A stretch of DNA of 64,000 nt, from contig JAUNEG010000001.1 of NCBI GenBank assembly GCA_030525685.1, positions 62,001-126,000 on the forward strand, read 5' to 3'. The notes below the pieces were generated by a model, which was given only the letters and a program-made list of their open reading frames with translations, ran no database searches and was not told where the DNA came from. Both the position numbers and the translations under genes were made by a program. Source of the DNA: Atopobiaceae bacterium. GTDB lineage: Bacteria > Actinomycetota > Coriobacteriia > Coriobacteriales > Atopobiaceae. Position 1 is the first letter of the stretch; every line of letters begins with the position of its first letter. Shown here piece by piece: positions 25,549-34,417 of the stretch.

Positions 25549-25821
25549 ATGGTTTCTAAGCAGACGAGCATCATCAACGCCACCGGCCTTCACGCCCGTC
25601 CCGCGTCCGTCTTCGTGACCGAGGCCAAGAAGTACCAGTGCAACGTCACCATCAAGAACGTCGACAAGGACTCCGCTCCCGTCAACGCCAAGTCCATCAT
25701 GATGATCCTGGCCGCCGGCCTCGGCACCGGCACCAAGGTCGAGATCGCGTGCGACGGCGAGGACGAGCAGGCCGCCCTCGACGCCCTCATCGCCCTCATC
25801 GACTCCGGCTTCGGCGAGTAG
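25549..25821 (+). CDS. ptsH: Phosphocarrier protein HPr
   Basis: A 90-residue soluble PTS carrier. His15 lies in the signature NATGLHARPAS and the regulatory Ser46 region reads VNAKSIMMILAAGLG, so control by an HPr kinase is possible. GAAAGGAAG precedes the ATG. It stands alone: no ptsI is near, so enzyme I must be encoded elsewhere. A GC-rich hairpin follows. Confidence 0.93.
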   Translation: MVSKQTSIINATGLHARPASVFVTEAKKYQCNVTIKNVDKDSAPVNAKSIMMILAAGLGTGTKVEIACDGEDEQAALDALIALIDSGFGE

Positions 25822-25846
25822 TCACGCTCCAAAACCAGACCGGTTC

Positions 25847-25877
25847 GGCCCGGCGCCCCCGCGGTGCCGGGCCGTTT
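25847..25877 (+). terminator. ptsH terminator-like hairpin
   Basis: GGCCCGGC and GCCGGGCC form an 8-bp stem 26 bases after the HPr stop, followed by GTTTG. The short T-run makes it a weak intrinsic terminator. Confidence 0.5.
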
Positions 25878-25942
25878 GTGTACGATTGGATGCCGGTTGT
25901 GATCGTCCGGCCCGTGTCGCCGGCCACGCATGAGGGGAACCT

Positions 25943-27082
25943 ATGGACCAGAGCCTCTTCACCTATGACATCGTCGCCGAGGACCCCGGCACCCACGCGC
26001 GCGCGGGCGTCCTCCACACCCCCCACGGCGACGTCCCCACGCCGATCTTCATGCCCGTGGGGACCAAGGCGACGGTCAAGGGGCTCATGCCCTCCACCCT
26101 GCGCGAGCTCGGCACCAAGATCCTGCTGGCCAACACCTACCACCTCTCCATGCGGCCCGGGGCGGACCTCGTGGCGGAGATGGGCGGCCTCCACGACTTC
26201 ATGCGCTGGGACGGGCCCATCCTCACCGACTCCGGCGGCTTCCAGGTCTTCTCGCACGAGGAGTTCTGCAAGCTCTCGGACGACGGCGTGCGCTTCCGCG
26301 CCGTCGACTACGACGGCAAGTGGGTCTCCTGGACGCCCGAGGACAACATGGACATAGCCCAGAAGCTGGGCGCCGACATCGTGATGCAGCTCGACCAGTG
26401 CGTGGGCTACCCCGCGCCGCGCCGCAAGGTCGAGCGGTCGGTCGAGCTCTCGAGTCGCTGGGCGGAGCGCTGCTACGCTGCCCATACCCGTCCCGACCAG
26501 GCGCTCTTTGGCATCGTTCAGGGTGGCATGCACCTGGACCTGCGCCTGAGGAGCCTGCGTCACCTGGAGCAGGTCGGCGACTTCCCCGGCTACGGCATCG
26601 GCGGATACTCCGTCGGCGAGGACCACGAGACCATGTTCGAGTCGCTCGGGCCGCTGGTCAGCGAGCACATGCCACGGTCCAAGCCGCGCTACCTCATGGG
26701 CGTCGGCAACCCCACCACGCTCGTGCGCGCCGTCGCCCGCGGCGTGGACATGTTCGACTGCGTGCTCCCCACGCGCACCGCCCGCACCGGCTCGGCGTTC
26801 ACGAGCGAGGGCAGGCTCAACTTCCGCCGCGCACGCTTCATCCACGACCAGCGCCCCATCGACGAGGCGTGCGACTGCCCGGTCTGCCGCCAGGGCTTCT
26901 CGCGCGCCTACCTCCACCACCTCGTCCGCCAGAAGGAGATGCTCGCCGGCATCCTCATCTCGCAGCACAACATCCACTACCTGCTCGACCTCATGCGCCG
27001 CGCTCGCGAGGCCGTGCTCGCCGGGACCTACGCGGCGTTCCTCGCGGACTGGATGGCCTCTCCGGCCGCACGGGACTGGTAG
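25943..27082 (+). CDS. tgt: tRNA-guanine transglycosylase
   Basis: A 379-residue enzyme that exchanges guanine 34 of target tRNAs for preQ1, the first tRNA-bound step to queuosine. The pocket Asp is in ILTDSGGFQVF, the nucleophile Asp region is MFDCVLPTRTARTG, and the zinc site is CDCPVC with a downstream His. Length and order match the bacterial family. The ATG follows GAGGGGAACCT. The stop is 24 bases before the first core of repeat array B. Confidence 0.95.
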   Translation: MDQSLFTYDIVAEDPGTHARAGVLHTPHGDVPTPIFMPVGTKATVKGLMPSTLRELGTKILLANTYHLSMRPGADLVAEMGGLHDFMRWDGPILTDSGGFQVFSHEEFCKLSDDGVRFRAVDYDGKWVSWTPEDNMDIAQKLGADIVMQLDQCVGYPAPRRKVERSVELSSRWAERCYAAHTRPDQALFGIVQGGMHLDLRLRSLRHLEQVGDFPGYGIGGYSVGEDHETMFESLGPLVSEHMPRSKPRYLMGVGNPTTLVRAVARGVDMFDCVLPTRTARTGSAFTSEGRLNFRRARFIHDQRPIDEACDCPVCRQGFSRAYLHHLVRQKEMLAGILISQHNIHYLLDLMRRAREAVLAGTYAAFLADWMASPAARDW

Positions 27083-27098
27083 CGAGGGCACGGGACGG

Positions 27099-27366
27099 GC
27101 CTCCCGGAATCGGCGGGGTTCTCTGCTGGGGCGCACGGGCCGTCTTGGAATCGACGGGATTCTCCGGCGGGGAGCGTGAGCCGTCTCGGAATCGGCGGCC
27201 TTCTCCAGTCGCAGCGCCGTCCAGCGTGGGAACCTTCCGGATTCCAGGACGGTCTGCCGAGAAGGGCGACGATTCCTAGACACGTTCTTCTCGCCTGGCG
27301 AGAAACCCTGCGATTCTGGGACCGCACCGCGTCCATGCACGGGAAGCTCTCGGATTCCGGGACGGC
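27099..27366. repeat. Helically phased inverted-repeat array, locus B
   Basis: Three forward units (GGAATC at 27106, 27147, 27188; exactly 41 bp apart) face four reversed units (GATTCC or GATTCT at 27240, 27271, 27312, 27353; 31, 41, 41 bp apart), with 52 bp between the halves. Unit sequences match those of arrays A and C. The array fills the gap between tgt and the recJ promoter, and no ORF is supported. Confidence 0.85.
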
Positions 27367-27395
27367 GGCCGGGCGCGGCTTTTGTCCGGGGTCTC

Positions 27396-27404
27396 TGCTA
27401 CAAT
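27396..27404 (+). promoter_or_regulatory. recJ promoter, extended -10
   Basis: TGCTACAAT is a near-consensus extended -10 about 140 bases before the recJ start and just outside repeat array B. Confidence 0.55.
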
Positions 27405-27459
27405 CTGAGACGATCAACAGCCGGGCGCCGGGCGCCCACACCTCAGAGAGACCTGTGTC

Positions 27460-27540
27460 ATGACAAGTGAGAGGTACCCCGAGCTCGCGGCCTGCGCCGC
27501 GCGCGCGTCCATACCCATTCTCCCTCGGGAGGGCCGCTAG
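27460..27540 (+). CDS. Possible 26-residue leader ORF before recJ
   Basis: An ATG at 27460 opens 26 codons (MTSERYPELAACAARASIP at the start) that end with TAG one base before the recJ ATG (TAGCATG). That arrangement suits translational coupling. The start has only a weak AGAGAG site, and the peptide has no recognised family, so it may be fortuitous. Confidence 0.3.
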   Translation: MTSERYPELAACAARASIPILPREGR

Positions 27541-27541
27541 C

Positions 27542-30500
27542 ATGGGCGGCCTCGCACAGAGCCGCCGCTGGTCGGTGCTGCCCGAGGACCCCGTCCGCGA
27601 GCGCGCCCTTGCGGAGGCGCTCGCCATCCCGCCCTTGGTGGCGCGCGTCCTGGTGGCGCGCGGTCATGCCGACGCGCCCGACGCGCGCGCATTTCTCGAC
27701 GCCTCCCTCGACGAGTCCTGGGAGGATCCCCTCTGCATCCCCGGCATGGGGGAGGTGGCGTCGCGCCTGGAGCGGGCGCTGGACGCGCACGAGACGGTCG
27801 CGGTCTTCGGTGACTTCGACGTGGACGGCATGACCTCGACCTGCCTGCTCACGCTCGCGTTGCGCGAGCTGGGGGCGACGGTCCAACCGTTCATACCCCA
27901 TCGCTTCGGGGAGGGCTACGGGCTCTCGCGCGAGGCCCTCGAGCGCGTCAGGTCCGTGTGCTCGCCCGACCTCGTGGTGACCGTCGACAACGGGATCGCC
28001 TCCGCTCGCGAGGTCGAGTGGCTGGTCAGCGAGGGCGTCGACGTCATCGTGACCGACCACCACGAGCCGGCCGACCTCGTCCCCGAGGGCGTCCCGGTGA
28101 CCGATCCCAAGCTCTCTCCCGACTGCCCCTCGCGCGAGCTCGCCGGGGCGGGGGTCGCCCTGAAGCTCGTCTGTGAGCTCGGGCGCCGTCGCGGGAAGTC
28201 GGAGCTCTGGCGCCGCTACACCGACGTGGCCGCACTCGGCACGCTCTCGGACATGATGCTGCTCGCGGGGGAGAACCGCGCGCTGGTCAGGGTCGGCATC
28301 GAGCGCATGCGCCACGCCACGCGCCCGGGCCTCGTCGCGCTGGCGGCCGCCGCGGGCTGCGACCTGGCGACGGTGCGCCCCGACGACCTGCCCTTCTCGC
28401 TCATACCGCGCCTCAACGCGGCGGGCCGCATGGGGTCCACCGACGTGGCGCTCGAGCTGCTGCTCACCGAGGACCCGGCGGAGGCCGCCGTCCTCGCCGC
28501 GCGTCTCGATGCGGTCAACACCGAGCGCCGCGAGGTCGAGTCGGCCCTCGCGGAGGCCGCCCTCGCCGAGGCGGCGCTCACCTACGACGGCGGCCGTGCG
28601 GTGGTCGTCGGAGGCGAGGGCTGGCACGAGGGCGTGAAGGGCATCGTGGCCTCGCGTCTCGTGAACCGCTACCACGTGCCCGCGATCGTCTTCTCCGTCG
28701 CGGACGGCATCGCCCGCGGCTCCGGTCGCTCGGTGGGCTCCGTCGACCTCTTCCATGCCGTCGAGCAGTGCTCCGACCTGCTGGTGCGCTTCGGCGGCCA
28801 CGCCGGCGCGGTGGGCGTCACCTGCGAGGCGTCCCGACTGGACGAGTTCCGCGAGCGCCTCTCGGCGGCCCTCGCGGAGCTCCCCCAGGAACAGTTCGAG
28901 GACGTCGGCGAGGTCACGGCCGTGGTCTCTCTCTCCGAGCTCACCGTCGAGACCATAGACGCCCTCGAGCGCCTTCAGCCCTTCGGCCAGGGCAACAAGC
29001 GGCCGATGCTCGCGGTCTGCGGCGTCACCACGCGCAACCGCGCCCTGGTGGGCGCTGACGGTGCCCACCTGCGCTTCGTCGCGACCGACGGCGCGTGCTC
29101 CGTCCCTGCCATCTACTTCCGCGCGCCCGACGCCGAGCGCGCCTGCGCCTGGGACGGCGTGGTGGACGTCGTCTTCGAGGCCGTGAACGAGACCTGGCAG
29201 GGTCGCACCAAGCCCAAGCTCATGGTGAAGGACCTCCTGCTCAGGGATGGCGGTCAGGACGCGGTGGGAGCGGCTGCGGCCGAGAAGGACCTCGGGCTCG
29301 AGGGGGCGACGGGGGAGGGCCCCGCGTCCGAAGAGCCCCTCGGCCCGGACGCCGCCGCCCGCGCCGCCCTCGCGGACCTGGACGCCGCCGCGCTCACCGA
29401 CGAGCTGCGACGCCGCCTGATAGGGGAGCGCCCGCTGCTTCCCGCGCAGGAACGTGCGCTGGACGTCCTCGCCGCTGGCCGCTCGTGCCTCGCCGTCATG
29501 GCCACCGGGCGCGGCAAGTCCCTCGTCTTCCACCTCCACGCGGCCCGCGAGGCGCTTGCGCGCGGCAGGGCGAGCGTGTTCGTCTACCCGCTGCGCGCTC
29601 TTGTCGCCGACCAGGCCTTCCATCTGCGCGAGCAGCTCGCCGGCGCGGGCCTTTCGGTCGAGGTGCTGACGGGCGAGACGCCCCAACCCGACCGCGAGCG
29701 CGTCTACGCCGGCCTCTCCTCGGGTGCGACCGACGTCGTCCTCACCACGCCCGAGTACCTCGCGATCCACCGCGCCGACCTCGCGCAGTCGGGCCGGGTC
29801 GGCTTCCTCGTCATCGACGAGGCCCACCACGCCGGCCTCGCCGCCCCAGGAAGCCGCGAGGCCTACCTCGAGCTCCCCGCCATCCGTGCCGACCTGGGCG
29901 ACCCGGTGACGCTCGCCGTCACGGCGACCGCCGCGCCGGACGTCGCCGAGCGGATCTGCGCCCTTGCCGGGATAGCGCGCGACGACGTGGTCCTCGACCT
30001 CTCCGTTCGCGAGAACCTCCTGGTCGACGACGAGCGCGAGCTGCGCGACCGCGAAGCTGCCCTCGTGAGCGTGGTGGCGCGTGGCGAGAAGAGCGTGGTC
30101 TACGTTCCCTCGCGCGACCAGGCCGTGTCGCTCGTGCGCATGCTGCGCCACCGCATCCCCGAGCTCGCGGCACGCACCGCCTTCTATCACGCCGGGCTCC
30201 CGCGCGTCACGCGCGCACGCGTCGAGCGGGCCTTCCGCGGCGACGAGCTCAGCTGCGTCGTCTCGACGAGCGCCTTCGGCGAGGGCGTGAACCTCCCCGG
30301 CATCCGGCACGTCGCCCTCTACGGCCTGCCCCTCGGGCGCGTCGAGTTCAACCAGATGAGCGGCCGTGCGGGGCGCGACGGCGCCGACGCGACGGTCCAC
30401 CTGCTCTTCGGGTCGCGCGACGTCGCGCTCGGGCGCCGCATCCTCGCCTCCGCCGCCCCTTCCCGCGACGACCTCGTCCTCGTCTACCGCACCCTCGCAC

Positions 30501-30865
30501 GGCTCTACCGCGCCGACGGGCCCATCGCGCTCGACGACGCCGCCATCGCCTCGGTCGCCAGCGAGCGGGCCTCGCTCTCGCCCATAGACGAGCATGAGGT
30601 CGCGACCGCGCTGACGATCTTTTCCGAGCTGGGCTTCTGCTCGGTGTCAGGGTGGGGCGAGAGCCGTCGCGTGAGCATGGTCCCGTCCCCCGCGCGCATG
30701 GAGCTCACCCAGTCCGCCTGCTTCCTGGAGGGCGCCCGCGCACGCGACGCCTTCGAGGAGTTCTGCGCCTGGGCCCTCCATTCCCCCGCCGACGACCTTC
30801 TCGCCTGCGTGAGGAGGCCCATCTCGCCGGACTTCGGTATCATCGTTGAGGGGAAGGAGGGGTGA
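27542..30865 (+). CDS. recJ: RecJ exonuclease fused to a RecQ/DEAD-like helicase
   Basis: A 1107-residue fusion. Residues ~45-580 are RecJ, the 5'-3' single-strand DNA nuclease: DHH-type motifs GDFDVDGMTST (about 90), VTVDNGIAS, VTDHHEPAD, and the DHHA1 motif FGGHAGAVG. After a variable linker, residues ~620-1000 form a superfamily-2 helicase: Walker A MATGRGKS (about 653), DEAH-type VIDEAHH (about 757), VTATAAP and the motif VI-like NQMSGRAGRDG. The last ~90 residues are unassigned. The frame is continuous. The ATG at 27542 follows CGGGAGGG. Ordinary RecJ is 550-800 residues, so the second half is an addition that would couple unwinding to digestion. Confidence 0.88.
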   Translation: MGGLAQSRRWSVLPEDPVRERALAEALAIPPLVARVLVARGHADAPDARAFLDASLDESWEDPLCIPGMGEVASRLERALDAHETVAVFGDFDVDGMTSTCLLTLALRELGATVQPFIPHRFGEGYGLSREALERVRSVCSPDLVVTVDNGIASAREVEWLVSEGVDVIVTDHHEPADLVPEGVPVTDPKLSPDCPSRELAGAGVALKLVCELGRRRGKSELWRRYTDVAALGTLSDMMLLAGENRALVRVGIERMRHATRPGLVALAAAAGCDLATVRPDDLPFSLIPRLNAAGRMGSTDVALELLLTEDPAEAAVLAARLDAVNTERREVESALAEAALAEAALTYDGGRAVVVGGEGWHEGVKGIVASRLVNRYHVPAIVFSVADGIARGSGRSVGSVDLFHAVEQCSDLLVRFGGHAGAVGVTCEASRLDEFRERLSAALAELPQEQFEDVGEVTAVVSLSELTVETIDALERLQPFGQGNKRPMLAVCGVTTRNRALVGADGAHLRFVATDGACSVPAIYFRAPDAERACAWDGVVDVVFEAVNETWQGRTKPKLMVKDLLLRDGGQDAVGAAAAEKDLGLEGATGEGPASEEPLGPDAAARAALADLDAAALTDELRRRLIGERPLLPAQERALDVLAAGRSCLAVMATGRGKSLVFHLHAAREALARGRASVFVYPLRALVADQAFHLREQLAGAGLSVEVLTGETPQPDRERVYAGLSSGATDVVLTTPEYLAIHRADLAQSGRVGFLVIDEAHHAGLAAPGSREAYLELPAIRADLGDPVTLAVTATAAPDVAERICALAGIARDDVVLDLSVRENLLVDDERELRDREAALVSVVARGEKSVVYVPSRDQAVSLVRMLRHRIPELAARTAFYHAGLPRVTRARVERAFRGDELSCVVSTSAFGEGVNLPGIRHVALYGLPLGRVEFNQMSGRAGRDGADATVHLLFGSRDVALGRRILASAAPSRDDLVLVYRTLARLYRADGPIALDDAAIASVASERASLSPIDEHEVATALTIFSELGFCSVSGWGESRRVSMVPSPARMELTQSACFLEGARARDAFEEFCAWALHSPADDLLACVRRPISPDFGIIVEGKEG

Positions 30866-30866
30866 C

Positions 30867-33281
30867 ATGAGCATGAGTGACGACGAGGCCCGGATGCCGC
30901 AGCCTGCCAGCGCGCAGGGCCCTGCCGCGCCGGTGAGCGTCTCGACCGCCGAGACCGCCAAGGCAAGAAAGCCCGCGCCCGATGCCGCCAACTTCCGCCT
31001 CCTGCAGTCCGCCTGCGCAGCCTACCTCGACGAGGAGGGATGCGAGAAGGTCGACCGCGCGTACCGCTTCGCCGCCGAGTTCCACCGTGACCAGTGTCGA
31101 CGCTCCGGTGAGCCCTACATCAACCACCCCGTCGAGGTCGCCCTGATCCTGGCGCACGACCTGCGCATGGACGAGGACACCATCTGCGCCGCGCTGCTCC
31201 ACGACACGGTGGAGGACACGCCCGCGACCAAGGACCAGGTCGCCGAGCTCTTCGGCCCCACGGTGGCCGACCTCGTGGACGGCGTGACCAAGCTCACCTC
31301 CATCCAGGTGAGCTCGATGGACGCCAAGCAGGCATGGAACCTGCGCAAGATGTTCCTGGCCATGAGCCGCGACATCCGCGTCGTCATCATCAAGCTCGCC
31401 GACCGCCTGCACAACATGCGCACGCTCGCCGCCCTGCCGGCCGACCGGCGCCAGTTCAAGGCGCGCGAGACGATGGACGTCTACGCGCCGCTCGCCGACC
31501 GCCTGGGCATCTCCTCGGTCAAGTGGGAGCTCGAGGACCTCGCGTTCTTCTGGCTCGAGCCCGAGGAGTACCAGCGCGTCGCCCGCATGGTCCAGGACTC
31601 CCGCGCCCAGCGCGAGGAGGACACCGACTCCGCCATCAAGACGCTCGACGACGAGCTCAAGGCCGCCGGTCTCACGGGCTACCAGATCACGGGCCGCCCC
31701 AAGCACCTCTGGAGCATCTACCAGAAGATGACGCGCAAGGGGCGCGAGTTCGCGGACATCTACGACCTCATCGCGCTGCGCGTGATCACCCAGAGCGTCG
31801 GAGACTGCTACTCCGCGCTCGGTGCCGTCCACTCGCTGTGGAACCCGCTGCCCGGCCGCTTCAAGGACTACATCGCCACGCCCAAGGCCAACCTCTACCA
31901 GAGCCTGCACACCACCGTCGTGGGCCCGGACGGCAAGCCCATAGAGATCCAGATCCGGACCGCCGAGATGCACGAGGCCTCCGAGTACGGCATCGCCGCC
32001 CACTGGCTCTACAAGAAGGAGGGCAACTCACGCGGCCGCATGAGCGCCGAGGACCGCGCCATCGACTCCACGATCAACTGGATCCGAAAGACGCTCGACT
32101 GGGCGACCGAGGACGACATCGACGACCCGCACGAGTTCCTCGACAACCTGCGCGTCGACCTCTTCGAGCACGAGATCTTCGTCTTCACCCCCAAGGGCGA
32201 GGTCATGAGCCTGAGGCGCGACGCCACGCCGCTCGACTTCGCCTACGCGGTCCACACCGAGGTGGGAAACCACTGCGTGGGCGCCAAGGTCAACGGCGCG
32301 GTGGTGCCGCTCTCCTACAAGCTCCAGATGGGTGACCGCGTCGAGGTCCTCACCAACAAGAACGCCAAGCCCAGCCGCGACTGGATGGCGCTCGTCGCCA
32401 TGCCCTCGAGCCGTGCCAAGATCCGCAAGTACTTCTCGACGCAGACCAAGAACGACGACGCCGAGCAGGGGAGGACCGAGCTGGCGCACGAGCTGCGCAA
32501 GCGTGGCTACGGGATCTCCACCCGCCGCACCGTCAAGGCGATTGACCGCGTCTGCGAGCAGTTCGAGCTGCGCAGCCCCGAGGACCTCTTCGCGAGCGTC
32601 CACACCGGCAAGGTCTCCGTCAAGCAGGCGGCCAACCGCATCGAGGAGATCCTCGAGGAGGGCTCGCCCGAGCAGCTCGCCGCCCAGGCGGCGCAGGCCG
32701 AGCGCCAGGCCGCCCACGACCAGGCGATGGCCAGCGGCGCCCCCGTCATGCGGTCCTACGCGCTCACCCAGGCGGCAAAGGGTCGGCGCAAGCGCAGCAA
32801 CTGCGGCGTGGTCGTCAAGGGGGACCCGGACCTTCTCGTCCATCTGGCGCACTGCTGCAACCCGGTGGCCGGGGACGAGATCGTGGGCTTCGTCACGCGC
32901 GGACGCGGCGTCTCGGTGCACCGCGCCAACTGCCCCAACGTCGCGGACCTCATGCGCAACCCCGACCGTATGATCGAGGTCGCCTGGGACACCTCGGGCG
33001 CCACGGAGTTCCGCGTGGAGATCGTCGTGGAGGCGACGGACCGCATGGGCCTGCTCAAGGACATCACCGTCGCCATCGGCGACGCCGGCGCGAACATCCT
33101 CTCCGCCGCCACGCAGACCTCGGCCCAGGGCGTCGCCCGCCTGCGCTTCCTTGTGGCGATCTCCGACGCGAGCCTGCTTGACGTGCTGCTGTCCGCCGTG
33201 AGCCGCGTGCCCTCGGTCTTCGACGCGCGCCGCATCATGCCCGGCGAGGGCGCCAACCAGATGAAGCAGCGCGTGAGGTGA
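30867..33281 (+). CDS. relA: Bifunctional (p)ppGpp synthetase/hydrolase
   Basis: An 804-residue RelA/SpoT homologue controlling the stringent response. HD hydrolase domain (about 55-200; INHPVEVALILAHD, ALLHDTVEDTP), synthetase domain (about 245-390; GREFADIYDLIALRVI, YQSLHTTVVGPDGKPIEIQI), TGS (about 440-500), a zinc-finger-like Cys region (HCCNPVAGDEIVG) and a C-terminal ACT domain (about 725-800). The ATG at 30867 lies one base after the recJ stop, behind GGGAAGGAGGGG; a second ATG at 30873 is possible. The TGA stop is also the first three bases of a REP-like palindrome. Confidence 0.95.
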   Translation: MSMSDDEARMPQPASAQGPAAPVSVSTAETAKARKPAPDAANFRLLQSACAAYLDEEGCEKVDRAYRFAAEFHRDQCRRSGEPYINHPVEVALILAHDLRMDEDTICAALLHDTVEDTPATKDQVAELFGPTVADLVDGVTKLTSIQVSSMDAKQAWNLRKMFLAMSRDIRVVIIKLADRLHNMRTLAALPADRRQFKARETMDVYAPLADRLGISSVKWELEDLAFFWLEPEEYQRVARMVQDSRAQREEDTDSAIKTLDDELKAAGLTGYQITGRPKHLWSIYQKMTRKGREFADIYDLIALRVITQSVGDCYSALGAVHSLWNPLPGRFKDYIATPKANLYQSLHTTVVGPDGKPIEIQIRTAEMHEASEYGIAAHWLYKKEGNSRGRMSAEDRAIDSTINWIRKTLDWATEDDIDDPHEFLDNLRVDLFEHEIFVFTPKGEVMSLRRDATPLDFAYAVHTEVGNHCVGAKVNGAVVPLSYKLQMGDRVEVLTNKNAKPSRDWMALVAMPSSRAKIRKYFSTQTKNDDAEQGRTELAHELRKRGYGISTRRTVKAIDRVCEQFELRSPEDLFASVHTGKVSVKQAANRIEEILEEGSPEQLAAQAAQAERQAAHDQAMASGAPVMRSYALTQAAKGRRKRSNCGVVVKGDPDLLVHLAHCCNPVAGDEIVGFVTRGRGVSVHRANCPNVADLMRNPDRMIEVAWDTSGATEFRVEIVVEATDRMGLLKDITVAIGDAGANILSAATQTSAQGVARLRFLVAISDASLLDVLLSAVSRVPSVFDARRIMPGEGANQMKQRVR

Positions 33282-33309
33282 GCCAAGAGGGGACCGTCCC
33301 TTTGACTCG
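33279..33309 (+). repeat. REP-like 31-bp palindrome, divergent copy
   Basis: It begins with the relA TGA: TGAGCCAAGAGGGGACC, then GTCCCTTTGACTCG. It has the same length, arm pattern (TGAGnCAA...TTTGnCTC) and GGGGAC core as the REPs at 45 and 49-50 kb, with different inner bases. Confidence 0.6.
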
Positions 33310-33326
33310 TTCCTGAGGAGGGTGTG

Positions 33327-33962
33327 ATGGCCGAGAAGGACGACGAGCTGCGGCAGTTCGTGGTGACGCCGCTGCAGACCAACTGCTACGCCTACGTGAG
33401 CGCGGGGGAGTGCCTGGTGGTTGACCCCGGCGGCTCCGGTGCGCAGCTCGCGACCGTCCTCGATGACGTGCGCGTGAGGTGGGTTGCCGCCACGCACGGC
33501 CATGGCGACCACGTCGGCGGCGTCGCCGCCCTCGTGCGAGAGACGGGCGCCCCGTACGCGATCCACGCGGCCGACGCCGAGCTCGCCCGTCATGCCGAAG
33601 AGACGAGCGAGGTCGGCCGCAGCTACGACGAGAACGCGCCCGAACCCGACCGCACGCTCGCCGAGGGCGACGTGCTTCCCGTGGGTACCGCCACCTTCAC
33701 CGTCATGGAGACCCCGGGTCACACGCCGGGCGGCATCGTGCTCGTGGGCGGGGGCAGCGCCGAGGGCGTCGCGTTCGTGGGCGACACGCTCTTCCCCGGC
33801 AGCCACGGCCGCACCGACCTCAGGGGCGGCGACGAGGCCGCGATCATGGCGTCGCTCGCTCGCATGGCGGCGGAGATCGCCCCCGACACCATGCTGCTCT
33901 GCGGTCACGGTCCCGCGACCTCGATGGGGCGCGAGCTCGCCACCAACCCCTTCCTGCGCTAG
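33327..33962 (+). CDS. Metallo-beta-lactamase-fold hydrolase
   Basis: A 211-residue glyoxalase-II-like enzyme. The metal-site motif THGHGDHVGG (about residue 54), the later His in PGHTPGG, the Asp in FVGDTLF and LLCGHGP near the end form a complete two-metal site. ATG at 33327 with GAGGAGG just upstream; a GTG three bases earlier is an alternative. A hydroxyacylglutathione- or thioester-hydrolase-like role is plausible, but the substrate cannot be told. Confidence 0.88.
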   Translation: MAEKDDELRQFVVTPLQTNCYAYVSAGECLVVDPGGSGAQLATVLDDVRVRWVAATHGHGDHVGGVAALVRETGAPYAIHAADAELARHAEETSEVGRSYDENAPEPDRTLAEGDVLPVGTATFTVMETPGHTPGGIVLVGGGSAEGVAFVGDTLFPGSHGRTDLRGGDEAAIMASLARMAAEIAPDTMLLCGHGPATSMGRELATNPFLR

Positions 33963-34238
33963 TGCCCGCCTCCGTTTTCGAGGGTTTGGGTTCGAGTTCG
34001 TGCCGGACTAGAGCCCATCGAGAGCAAAACCGCAGGTAATAGATTCAACTAATGATATTGTATGTCAGTTGAGTCATTTTTCAAACCCAAACCCGTTTCG
34101 GGTTTGGGTTCGAGTTTCTCGAATCTGCTTCAAAAGTCTATGCGCTATCAGGCATTTTGCCGCTTCCTTGCGCCCGCGCGCGCCGTCGTCGAACCCAAAC
34201 CCTCGTGCGGGCGTCGGGATGCCCGGTCTGACGAGCTC
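33963..34238. repeat. Intergenic region with GGGTTTGGGTTCGAGTT repeats
   Basis: A 17-bp repeat GGGTTTGGGTTCGAGTT stands at 33982 and 34100. A reversed copy CGAACCCAAACCCTCG is at 34190, and AAACCCAAACCC at 34083 forms a hairpin with the copy at 34100. The core TGGGTTCGAGT is also in the T-arm of the tRNA-Leu just downstream. An AT-rich stretch holds arms TCAACT (34045) and AGTTGA (34067). No ORF is supported. Confidence 0.6.
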
Positions 34239-34247
34239 TGGTATAGT
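34239..34247 (+). promoter_or_regulatory. tRNA-Leu promoter, extended -10
   Basis: TGGTATAGT lies 25 bases before the mature tRNA and fits the local TGnTAnnnT pattern. Confidence 0.55.
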
Positions 34248-34271
34248 CTTTCTGCCGGCGCAAGCCGCCGT

Positions 34272-34355
34272 GCCCGAGTGGCGGAATGGCAGACGCGGCG
34301 GTCTCAAAAACCGCTGAGGCAACTCGTGTGGGTTCGAGTCCCACCTCGGGCACCA
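34272..34355 (+). tRNA. tRNA-Leu (CAA)
   Basis: An 84-base class II tRNA with encoded CCA. The acceptor stem GCCCGAG/CTCGGGC, the anticodon stem GCGGT/ACCGC with loop CTCAAAA (anticodon CAA, reads UUG), a long variable arm, and the T-arm GTGGGTTCGAGTCCCAC are all intact. Confidence 0.95.
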
Positions 34356-34417
34356 TCTCCTTCTGGGTATATAGTAAGCGTGTCCGGACATCGAACCCCA
34401 AGGAGAAGGGAAGCACC

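Noticed and set aside
27458..30595. A 1045-codon open frame on the minus strand opposite recJ, and similar very long antisense frames (e.g. 10680-13040, 8283-9899)
   Set aside because: GC-rich codon bias on the plus strand keeps these frames open. They encode low-complexity Arg/Gly/Asp/His/Val/Leu-rich sequence without domains, while the plus-strand genes have clear families.
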